This document shows positions 1 through 11,100 of a stretch of DNA of 23,329 bases, in pieces. The DNA lies in the IMG/VR virus record IMGVR_UViG_3300037189_001403, positions 1 to 23,329 of that record. One strand, 5' to 3'. A model generated the notes under the pieces. The model ran no database searches. It was not told the origin of the DNA and saw only the letters and a program-made list of their open reading frames with translations. Position numbers and translations under genes: made by a program. Origin of the DNA: a virus. Each line of letters begins with the position of its first letter. The first letter of the stretch is position 1.

Positions 1-15
1 GCGTTGGCAAATCAT

Positions 16-40
16 CAAGACTTATACAAGTCTTGTTTTT
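16..40 (+). terminator. Hairpin plus T-run, possible intrinsic terminator
   Basis: An 8-bp perfect stem (CAAGACTT at 16-23, AAGTCTTG at 28-35) with a 4-nt loop is followed by five T residues (36-40). This is the form of a rho-independent terminator for a gene entering from the left edge. The stem is AT-rich, and open frames from the edge end at TAA 40-42 (frame 1) or 44-46 (frame 2), so the hairpin may overlap the last codons of a truncated upstream gene. The next CDS starts 12 nt downstream, so full termination here would need a new promoter that I do not see; it may only attenuate. Confidence 0.45.
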
Positions 41-52
41 AAATAAAAAAAA

Positions 53-715
53 ATGGCAGCAGTAACAGGAACAATAGTAGCTTTAGGTGGGCTTGGCGTA
101 AGCGCAGTTCAAGCTGTAAAACAGAACAAAGAAATGAAGAAGGCAGCTGAAGCTTCAAAGCAAGCAAGCACAGCACTTCGATCAATCAAAGAGCAGAACG
201 CATTTAAACAGCTTCAGGTACCTACATTAGGCACACAGTTAGCACAACAGTCAGGAGCTCAGAGAGAGGCTCAAGCGATGAATATGTTGCAAGGTGCTGG
301 CGCAGAGGGAGTTATTGGTGGTGTTGGGCAGTTGGCAATGGCAGGTGGCGACATAGATCTTGAGAACGCTGCTAGGCTTGACGACTTGAAGTTTCAGAGA
401 GATTCAATGCAGGCCGAGGCAGGGCAAGGAATTGAGAGTAGACGTTCTGTCAGAGAGTTTAACATTGGCATGGGAGAAAAGGCAGACGCAGAGCTAAGAA
501 GGGCTCAGGCAGAGCAAAATAGAAATGCTGCAATTCAGGGTATGTTTGGTTTTGCAGGTTCGGCACTTGAATCGGCTAGTAAAATTGCACCTTTATATGG
601 TAAGAAAAAATCTAAAGCCCCAACTGCACCAGAGGCAAATACAGAATGGCAAAATCATCTTATATCAAATAATAATCAACAGCCAGTTAATCCAAACCAA
701 TTTTACCTTAAATAA
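53..715 (+). CDS. Putative small internal virion (ejection) protein
   Basis: A 220-aa protein with a hydrophobic Gly/Ala-rich N-terminus (residues 1-20, IVALGGLGVSAVQAV), then a charged helical stretch rich in A, Q, E and K (about 22-60 and 105-160). A second glycine-rich hydrophobic patch (80-100) and a third (160-175) follow, and the tail is basic and proline/asparagine-rich. No catalytic motif is visible. This composition, and its place as first of three genes ahead of a giant virion protein, resembles the T7 gp14-like small ejection protein of podoviruses. That is inference from order and composition, not from a recognised domain. The start is the ATG after an A-rich run (AAATAAAAAAAA), the usual Flavobacteriia pattern without Shine-Dalgarno. 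The next gene starts 9 nt downstream, so the two are probably co-transcribed. Confidence 0.75.
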   Translation: MAAVTGTIVALGGLGVSAVQAVKQNKEMKKAAEASKQASTALRSIKEQNAFKQLQVPTLGTQLAQQSGAQREAQAMNMLQGAGAEGVIGGVGQLAMAGGDIDLENAARLDDLKFQRDSMQAEAGQGIESRRSVREFNIGMGEKADAELRRAQAEQNRNAAIQGMFGFAGSALESASKIAPLYGKKKSKAPTAPEANTEWQNHLISNNNQQPVNPNQFYLK

Positions 716-724
716 AAATTAACA

Positions 725-2137
725 ATGGCTAATCAATATTCAACATACGTACCAGTAGATGCAGTAGACTGGGGGACAGCAATCGGAGGTCTGTATAAAA
801 CAGTCAATGATATTGGCGAGTCGAGAAAAGCTGAGAAAGATCAACTAGACAAGCTGATGGGCGATGCCATCTTAGACATAAATAAAACAGAGGCATTAAA
901 GACACAGAGCCTTCAAGACTATATTTTGGAGGGAGCCAACAATGGTAGAGAGGTACTAAAGTCTGCCAATCAAAGACTTAAGGCTGGTGAGATTAACCCA
1001 AAGGAATATAAGGCAATTGTAAATAATGTAAACACGTACTGGTCTACAATGTCAAGCAGCATGAAAAACTTCGATGCTACAAACCAAGAAATGTTAAAAA
1101 GACTTAGCCCAGGAGAGGATGGATCGATGCCACAAGGATCAGAGTACGAACAATATTTAGCTGAGATACATGCTGGATTAGGAGACATTCGTAATTCAAA
1201 GTTCATATTTAATCCAAATAGTGGAGAGGGATACATGATGAAGATAGACCCACAAACAGGAACTCCATCTAAAATCATAAGCAGCATGGTTCCAGCGAAC
1301 CCAACCAATCTTGTTGACAATAGGGTAGACTTTGATGAAATTGTAACTGACGCTACTAAAGGTTGGAAGCAGGCATACACGAATGAAGACGGAACAGTAA
1401 CTATAAAGGATCCAACACAAAATGAATTTGTTGCAAACTCTATTGTAGCACTTACTACCAGCCTAACAAATACCCCTAGAAACCAAGCTCAACTTTTAGC
1501 TAGATATAATGGAAATCAATTCTATGAATCTGAACAACAAAAGAATAACATAATTCAAAGTGAAATTTCTAAAGAAAATGAATCTAGACAAATACAAGGC
1601 AAAAAGCCAATGACAGAAAGCGAGATAGAGAATTTTACTAATAATTTTGCTGAGACATTGATATATAGCAGTCTAGACGAGAATCAAACGTACCAGCCTA
1701 GGCTAACAGAGGCCCAACAAATGATGTCAAAAAAAATCATTACAGACCTTATAAAGTCAAAACTTCCAATATCAAAGACACTAGATGAACCTTGGAGACC
1801 TCGCAAAGGCAGCGATATGTCTGTAGATAAAAAGGCATTGTCATCTGCCTCAGATGTTAGATCAATTTTGAGTGGTGACAATGCACTTCAAAATATAAAT
1901 GAAAGATACAAGTCAAAGGGTCTCAGATTAACTTGGGATAAGAGTAAGAAAAAATTTATAGTTTTTAAATTTGACGCTAACGCTAAAAATAGAAATAGCT
2001 CAACAGGACAAGGAGCCTATGTTCCTACAGGTGACGAACTAAATTGGGACGCAACAGAATTCTATAAACTTGAAGGATTTGCTGGAGCAACCAGAGCAAA
2101 GTGGGACGAGGCAGTAGAAACTTTAAGAGGACAATAA
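725..2137 (+). CDS. Putative virion-associated protein (middle gene of ejection triplet)
   Basis: A 470-aa soluble, hydrophilic and mostly helical protein with no signal peptide or membrane segment. An N-terminal segment (MANQYSTYVPVDAVDWG) is followed by a charged helical region (about 30-125), a mixed region (150-230), a second helical region (270-350) and a basic C-terminal part (about 395-435). I recognise no domain. It lies between a small hydrophobic protein and a 3431-aa polyvalent protein, the position of gp15 in T7-like ejection modules and of cargo proteins in other Bacteroidetes podoviruses. I therefore infer a virion-internal role. The stop codon is one base from the next ATG, so translational coupling is likely. 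Confidence 0.72.
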   Translation: MANQYSTYVPVDAVDWGTAIGGLYKTVNDIGESRKAEKDQLDKLMGDAILDINKTEALKTQSLQDYILEGANNGREVLKSANQRLKAGEINPKEYKAIVNNVNTYWSTMSSSMKNFDATNQEMLKRLSPGEDGSMPQGSEYEQYLAEIHAGLGDIRNSKFIFNPNSGEGYMMKIDPQTGTPSKIISSMVPANPTNLVDNRVDFDEIVTDATKGWKQAYTNEDGTVTIKDPTQNEFVANSIVALTTSLTNTPRNQAQLLARYNGNQFYESEQQKNNIIQSEISKENESRQIQGKKPMTESEIENFTNNFAETLIYSSLDENQTYQPRLTEAQQMMSKKIITDLIKSKLPISKTLDEPWRPRKGSDMSVDKKALSSASDVRSILSGDNALQNINERYKSKGLRLTWDKSKKKFIVFKFDANAKNRNSSTGQGAYVPTGDELNWDATEFYKLEGFAGATRAKWDEAVETLRGQ

Positions 2138-2138
2138 A

Positions 2139-5100
2139 ATGGCAGAACTAGAGGAAGACTTATCACAATCATTGGACAACCAGTCTCCTGGTAATGGAGA
2201 CGGTATCTATACATATCCTGGAAAAAAAAATACATACTACCAAAAGAAGGATGGTAATTGGTATAAGAAAGTTGGAAACTCTGACTATCAAAAGATTCAA
2301 TCTGGAGACGTTGAAAGTAGGGTAGAGCTTCTTGAAAAGAACGCAGTTCCTTTTGAGATAAAATCTAACATAATCCCAAAGCTTCCAAAAAACATTGCTG
2401 GTGCAGATCTTAGCGTAAACGAAATCGTTGAAAAAGCTAAAGATGTTAAGCTGCCTCCAAAGATTAAGATAGAGAAAGAGAACGATGTATTTGTATGGAA
2501 GGAGTACGATCCAGAGTCTCCAGAAGCAGACGACTCTATGTACAAGGTAATTACAAATCCTAAGAGAGTAAACGAGCTAAACAAGAAGTACAAGAATAAA
2601 GCATCTACGAGTCCACTTGAGATGATTTATACTGGATTTCCTAACAGGGAAGACACAGAGTATAAGGTAAGTAGTGACAATTTATGGCAGAAAAAAGAGC
2701 CAGGTTCTGAATACTTCTACACAGTATCGAATCCAGAGTCAATAAAATATCTGAACAATCATTTCAAACAAAATGCCGACATACTTGACGAAAAAAAATC
2801 AAAAGAGATTGTTGGACAAAACAACTACATAAGAGACTTTAACGCAAGGCTGACAAATATAAATTCAGATCTAATAGGTAAGGATACAGACGATGTATTA
2901 TCTAACTTACAGTTTTCATTTCCTGAGTTTAAATTTGAGAGAAACGGATCTTCAGGTCTAAGGGTATACAATCCTAAAGATAAAAACGATACAAACATAT
3001 CACTAGATAACTGGTTTAGTAGTGATGATAAACTAAACGCTGAGAAGTTAAGGGCATTCTTAAAGGAAAACGTGCTGTCTAATACCAGTTCATCATATAA
3101 TAATTGGATTCAGTCTCAAGCAGTTTTAGAAGGAAAAATATCAAAGGCTGTATTAAAAGAGGACAACGGCGTAGTAACTAAAGATATTGCTGATGCTACA
3201 AATGTTGATCGTACAGTATTAAACGAACAAGTTAGAAGAGACCTAGGGGCAATGTCAAATGTATTGTTCCCTAAAGAGGCAGAGAAAATAAAAACTGCCG
3301 AAAAACAGTTTATTAATTCGTATTCAGACGCAATCAAGAATACTTATTCAAGGGTAAAAGACAAGTCTGAAGACGAGAAGAATGCTGCATTTGCTGCTAT
3401 TAAAACAGAGGACGTAAATGACAGAATTGTTTTTGCTGTCAATAAATTTGGGGACGAAGTAAAGGACAAGACCAATGACTTTGTTAAGGAACAAAAAGCA
3501 TTTAATGCTTACATACAAGACATAAATGAAAAGGTAAAGTCTGGGGAGATTTCTAAGGAAGACTATGATGCAAACTACAAGAAGTATATTAACGGCAAGG
3601 TAGAAGAGCTGAACCTAAAGTCATCAGATCTACAGACAGACTTAAAAACTTTAAACTCTTCACAGTTTGGTGTTAATAAGTCTATAGCTGGAAACTATTT
3701 GTTAAACGAAAAGCAAGGGACATTTGTTGGTGGTTTAACAAGGAGCGTTGTTCAAGGTGTTCTTGACCTTCCGTTCTACGTTGCAGGAGCAACTAAAAAA
3801 GAAAAGAAAGAATTTGTTGATGGAATAATTAATTCTGGTACTACCGAGGAGTACATGAACTCAGACGAAAGATGGGACATAACAAAGGCAGCATTCCAAA
3901 TGACAAGATCATTGTCAGCAATGGCAGCAGGGGCAGCGTTTGGTGGACCAGCAGGGACAATTGGTAGGTATGCTACATTGTATGCAATGTCTTACAACGA
4001 GATGAAGGACGACCTTGATGCCGTAGATATAAGCAACGAGGACAAGGTGCTTATGTCATCTGCATATGGACTTGTTGGATCAGTTTTAGAGAATTTCGGT
4101 ATAGGATATCTTTTGGGTAAGTCTGCACTGAAAGTTGGAGCCACAAACTGGATACTCAAAACAGCCTTCTCTGGTATTCCAAAGGGAGCCAGCAAGGAAT
4201 TCATAGAGGCTCAGATAATGAACAGCACAAAGATGTATATTTCCAAGATGGCTGTAACAGGTGCTGGGAGTTCTCTTGTTGAAGGTGCTACAGAGGCAAG
4301 TCAAGCAGCTGTTCAAGTCGGTATCAAAGAGGTATACGATGAAATGAAAAAGACTGACTACTTTAACAATAAAAGTTCTTGGCAAATATTAGGAGATATT
4401 GGATACAATGGGTATATGGGATCTCTTGGTGCTGGTATCGTTGAGACAGTGCAGCAGTCAGGAGAGGTACTTAATAGAGGCAAAAACGCATTTGTTAACA
4501 AGGATCAAATGAAGCTGTTGATAAAGTCAGCAAAGCTGAACGGCATTGATCAGGCATTACTTTCAAACTTAAAGGCAAGCATACTTAATGGAAAGATTTC
4601 AACAGTCGAGGCAAAAGAGATTGTCAGATCGTTCCAAGATATAAAAGGAAAGATAAACTCTATGCCTGACGAAATGTCTGTAGACAAGAAGTCTGTGGCA
4701 CTAGACCTAATGGTTGAGAGAGACAACTTAAATAAAAAGATTGAGGGCAAGGAGCCTACCCTTGTTGTAAAAGAAAAGGCCAGGATAGATGAGATTAATA
4801 ATCAATTAAAAAATGTAGACAATGCCGTACAAGAGCCAAGCACAGAGGAAATTCTTCAACGCCAACCAGAAACAACTGGAGAAGCAGGGGGTGAACGTGG
4901 AGGAGTGGAACAAGTCGTCCAAGGGGAAGAAGTTGCCCAAGAAGGTGGCGAGCAAGCCACTGCCCAAAAAGAAATAACTCCTGGATCTACTGCTAAAATC
5001 GCTGGTGTAGATATTGTATATCCTACAGAATCACAGGCCGAAGAAAGAAAAGCATTTAGATCTACAACTGAATACGTTGAGAATGCATCTAAAGATCTTC

Positions 5101-8100
5101 CATTAGAGGACGTTGAGTCACTATCAAAAGAACTTGAAGGAGATTTTGGCTTACTAACTGCTGATAACCCAATGGCTCAACCTCTTACCGAGGAAGAGAA
5201 CAAACAGCTTAGTCAAAAGGCTGAGGAGTGGTTAATATCAAGAGGTTACAAGCCTAGACGTGTTACTGGTAAGTACGAACAGGCAGAGAACTCTTTCTTT
5301 GTTCCAAACCTAACAAGGCAAGATGCGATTGAGTTTGCTAAAGAGTTCAACCAAGACTCTGTAGCACACTCTGACGGCATGGTATACCAGAACGGATCAA
5401 TAAATCCAAGGGTAAAACAAAATGACGACCTAAGCTTTACAGAGGGCTATAGCCCTGACTCTAACTTGGTTTCTGTAGTAAATACAAAGGATGGACTAAA
5501 GACATTCTCTATTGGATATAACTTTGAAGAGAAGGTCAATCCTGAGCCACAACCTACTGTAGTTAAAGAAACTGCTACACCTACATTTGTTCCAGAGACC
5601 AGTCAGACTGTTACTGAGAGAATCAATAAGGAGACAGATACAAAAAGAAAGAAAGTTTTTACTGCCGTTCAGAAAGTATTGTCTGCTATTCCTAACTCAC
5701 GAATTATATTGCACGACAACACTGATGCATTTGTTGCTGGTGTTGCTAAGTCTGCCAATATAACAAATGACCAGGCTATATCTCAAGGTGTTCAAGACAA
5801 CAGAGGTTCATATGTTAATGGTGACATTCATATAAACTTAGAAAAGGCTGGTGTGTCTACAGTATTTCACGAGGCGTTCCATGACCTATTGTCAAAGAAA
5901 GGATTTGAGTCTGGCGCATTGTTAGAAATGGCAAAAGGACTTAAGTCAGTTATATCTGACAAAGGATTGAAGGCTAGGCTTGATAAATTTGTCTCTAACT
6001 ATGAGCAAGGAGAAAGAGCTGAGGAGTATACTACTGAGCTTGGGGCCATTATGTCCGAGGCACAGAAAGAACTTACAACAACCAAGTGGCAACAGTTCAA
6101 GACATTGATAAATAACATCGGTAAAAAACTTGGCATTCCTGTTGTTTTTGCTGGTGCTGCGACTGCACAAGACGCTGTTGACTTTATGAACTCAATGGCT
6201 GGTAAGATTGGAAGAGGTGAGCAGATTGAGGTTGGTGATTTATCTAAAGTTGTTCCATCTAAAACAGATAAATATGGAAACTTAATAAAACCTTCAGAAT
6301 CATCAATAAAAAATATAAAAAGTCAAAAAGAAAAAATAGTAGATAATGCAAAGTCAAATGTAATAGAGGGCAAAACTGTAAGTACTAGACTTCCTAAAAA
6401 GGATGATATTCACTCTACTAGAGACTATATAGTAAGTATGAAATCATTAGAAGCAGAAGCATCTAAAGATAAAAAAATACAAGATCAATATATAAAAATA
6501 GCAAAAGAAATATCTTCATACGGTATATCAAAAATAAAAAATGTAGAAACTTTTGATGATGCCAAGAAAGTAGTAAATGATTTTAAGAATTCTGTAAAGT
6601 CTAATTTAAAATGGTTATATAATTCATTTGGTAATGATGTAAGAGACATATCAAAGTTATGGTATGATGGAGCAAACATTATTTGTAATAATATAGCTAC
6701 TAAATATAATTATTCCTTAGAACAAGTATCTGGAGTAATGGCCGTACTAAGTCCTCAGATGGATTGGTTTAGAAATTTATCACTAGGGGAAAGAGTAATA
6801 GATATTTACACTAATCAGCAGAATTCTATTTTTGATTCTAAAATGATAGATTATGTTAGTAACGCTACATCTGGTACTGGTAAAAATAAGGTTCCATTAT
6901 TCAAAGATTCTAAAGAAATAATTTCAAGAGTAAAGAATAAAAAACTATCAGAACTAAACAATAAAGATAAAGCATATTTTATTAGAGTATTTGATGAGGT
7001 ATATAATTCAAGAGAATATAATAATATATCACCTAATGGAGAAATAAATGGATTAGTTAGAAAATCTGATGGATCTCCTGGAGCTTGTGGATGGGGAGCA
7101 TTTCCTACTATAGAAAAATCAATATCAATACTTCAAAATGGATCTATTGAAAATATATCTTCTAATCTTGGTAATATGCATAAGGTTAGAAATTTCTTTA
7201 ACAATATATCTAATCCAAATGACCCAGATGCAGTTACTATAGATACTCATGCAGTAGCTGCTGGATTACTTTTACCATTGAGTGGAAGTTCAAAACAAGT
7301 ACTATATAATTTTGGTGGTGCAGGAAATGTAAATACTGGTATGACTGGGACATACCCAGTATATGCAGATGCTTATAGAGAACTAGCAAAAGAACTTGGA
7401 TTACTTCCAAGAGAAGTTCAAAGTATAACTTGGGAAGCTGTAAGAGGATTATTTAAAGCGACATTTAAGTCAAACAAAAATAATGAATTAAATATAAATA
7501 AAGTATGGGATGATTATAGTTCTGGATCTATATCTTTAGATGAGGTTCATACTAAAATAGAAGATATTGCTGGAGGAATAAGTAAACCAGTATGGTTTGA
7601 ATATATGGCTGATGGAGATAAAATATCAATGGATGAAAATTCAGCAGCATTAGATCAATCTAATCTTGACAATGAGTCAGAACAACCATCCAATGCCAAA
7701 AAAATCAAAGCTCAAAAAACAGAACCTGTTGCTGGAAACAAACTATTTAACGAGCCGTTAAAAGATGCTGAGACAATAGCCAAGTCGTACATGAAGTCTA
7801 TCGGAATGGAATACGTTCCTGTGGAAAAGATAAATAAGCTAGACGAAAATCTATCCAAAAGAATAGCCGATGCATACGACAAAATGAAAAACGATCCTAA
7901 CGATCCAGATGTCAAGAAGGCATACGAGGCTATGGCCAAGGAGACGTTAGATCAGTATGACGCAATTGTATCAAAGGGATACAAAGTAGAGATAAACAAT
8001 GACGAGCCATACTCTTCTTCTGAGGATATGATAAGTGATCTAAAAGACAACAAGAGAATGAAGATATTCTCTACAGAGTCTGGATTTGGAGATGAGCCTA

Positions 8101-11100
8101 TCACAGAGCAGCAGAGAAAAGAAAATGTATTGTTAACAGACTCTGGAAGAAAGGATGCTAACGGAGAGACTCTATTAGTCAATGATGTTTTTAGATTTGT
8201 ACATGACTTCTTTGGTCACGCTAAACTAGGAAATAGTTTTGGTCCAATAGGAGAGGAAAATGCTTGGAGAGTTCACGCTGTCATGTATTCTCCAGAGGCC
8301 AGAAAGGCTATGACATCTGAAACAAGAGGTCAGAACAGTTGGGTTAATTTTAGCGGAGTTAATGACGCTGTATTTAAGAAGAGAGACAAGGCAAGAGAGC
8401 TTCGTAAACAAGGTAAGATAGCAGAGGCAGACCAAATGGTCGGAGAGGTATACGAAGATATGAAATTTGCCGATCAAAAGGTAGGATTGCTTCCAGAGTT
8501 TGCCGTTGAAGAAGGGTCTCCATCAAAAATCAAAGCACAGAAACAATCCAAGGAGGATGCAATTCAAAGTGCCAAGGACATACACGAAAAGTCATTTAAA
8601 AGATTTAAAGACGAAAAAAGAGCCATAGCAAACGCTATCAATAATCTTGAAAAGTCAGACTGGTATAAAAATGCTGACGACACTCAGAGAGAGCAGGCAG
8701 TAGTAGAGGTAAAGCAATCTCTTGGCGTAAAAATAAAGAGAGCTCCATCTGTTGCCAAGGTAATGGGCAAGACTAAGCAGACTGCTGTTGTTTCAGATAT
8801 AGCTGCTGCAATTCGTGATCAGGTAAAGCTACAAGCACGATCATCAAGAGAGACAGCCAAGACTATTAACGAGAAAAGAAAAGAGCTTGGAGAGGCTATC
8901 AAGCAGGTTGTAAATAGCTACAAAGGCAAGATAACTGACAAACAGCTAAACGCCATCAACAAAAGGATTGCAAACGTGAATCTATTCAACCAAGAGATGG
9001 TGGACAGAGTAGTAGACTACGTTGAAAAGGTGATGAACAATGCAGACTACGCAAGAAAACTAAGCGATGCATTTGCAGAAAGAAAGGCCATCAAAAGAAT
9101 GATGAAGTCTGGAAACCAAGCCGAAACAGTTGCCATTGCTAGAGAATTCACAATCATCGATCCATCAATGGTTGAAGACATTGACGCATACCTAGATGTT
9201 GCATCAAAGATAAGAGCAAGCGTAAAGACATCTAGAAAATTAAAAGGAACAGTCTCTCTAAAGGAGATGGCAAACTTCCAAGATGTGTACGGATACATAA
9301 AGCCAGAGATCGATAGACAAGAGCAAATGATGAAAAATATGCTTTTGGCCGAGTATAAAGATTTAACAGATAATGGAACGATCTCAAATAAAATGAGCCT
9401 TGACGATATAAATAAAATCATCAAACTAGTTGTCGACAATCAAGACGAAAACAAAGTTATTGAAAACGAAGAGAAGGCAAGAGACTTTTTAAATCAAAAA
9501 CTAGAGTCTATAAAAAGTACTATTTTTCATATTTTAAAATATGGAACACAGCCATTTACTGGAGAATCTGTGGTCATGAGCGACAGAATTAGGTCAATCG
9601 TTAATAATATCTTAAAGTCAGATCTCAACGAGATGTCTACAAAACAAATGATTCAAATGGCAGACTCATTAAATAACTTTATTGAGAACGGAGCCATTGG
9701 TGGACTTGAAGATGCATTTAAAATAATTGAAGGCCAAAGAAACATTAAGACCCTAGTTGAAAAAGGAGTAAAGGCCAGACCACTTAAATTGTATTTTTCT
9801 AAAAAATTAGGAGATATTGCTTCGTATGAAGTAGCGTCTCTTACAGAACTATTCAATAGAATGTTTGTAGGTGTAACAAAAGGGTTAGACGTGCTAGAAA
9901 AGTCTGGATTTGCAGATGTAATTCTTGGGGCTAACAAGGCAAGAAGAGCAGTAAAAGATATACAAGAGAGATACGTACAACAATTTAAAAATATAAAAAA
10001 CTTTTTTGATGTTGAGCAAGCATACGAGAGAGGTATACTATCATTTTTGTATAGAAATGTTATCGGATCAGAATTAGAGATGAGTCAAGAGTTTAATCGC
10101 AGGGTAGACATGTTACTAGAGAGTCTTGAGACACTTAAAAATGGCGACTCGAAAGAACGAAAGATGGCTAAAGTGTACGAGAGTTTATTTGAAAAGCTAG
10201 ATATTAAGTCTAGAGACCTTGAAAAAATAACATCCAACGCAACTCCACACAATATGGAAGCTGTTAACTGGTGGATAAATGAATGGTCATCTCACTATGA
10301 CAATCTATCAGAGGTGTCAAAATCTGTGTACAATATGATACTAGGAAAAGACTTCAACTACACTCCAGACAGATATAAAATGACGGCAGAAGGATCTGCA
10401 ACTAAGACTATATCATCTGATCTTGTTGAAAGAAACTCATCATTTCTAATAAATACAGATTCGTACACAGACAAAAAGGAGTCTGGAGTTATGATCGCAT
10501 CGGTTCACCCTGACGTTCTTCCAAAAGGAAGATACGTAAGCCTTGACTTTGATGTTAATAACATCGAATCACTAACTGGTGCCCTTGTAGATATAGAAAC
10601 TGCTGGAGCAATTAGACAGGTAGACGCTTTCTTTAATTCTAATGAAATAAAAAAATTGATTCCAACGGTTGAGGATAGAAACATACTCATTCCAAGAATA
10701 AATAGATACATAAGAAGATCTAAAAATAAACTTGTAGTTCCTAGTGACGTATTTAGAAAAATTGACGATGCTGCCAATACAGTCGCAGCAGTTGGATCAA
10801 CATTGGCCATGGGGGGAATCTTCCAGTCAATAAAACAATCCATACCAGTTGTGGTTAGTACAGCAATAAATACAGGATCAAACTTTAAACTATATGCTGG
10901 TAAATCATTTAACGATTGGTTAAATACTACTGGAGCAACTGTATCAAATCGTGGCCAAGAATCTGTGACTGCTGTTGAGAGTGCCAACAAGAAAATACAA
11001 TCGTTCAATGGTAACTTTGACAAGGCAGTTCAAACGGTTAAGGGTTTAACACAGTGGCAACTAAAAACATTCTTGTCTAGGCCAGATGTCTTGGTGGCTA

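Noticed and set aside
9047-11023. Long minus-strand open frames (130 and 172 aa) opposite the giant gene
   Set aside because: They are antisense to a strong continuous coding frame, have no recognisable motif and show hydrophobic or serine-rich composition typical of antisense shadows.
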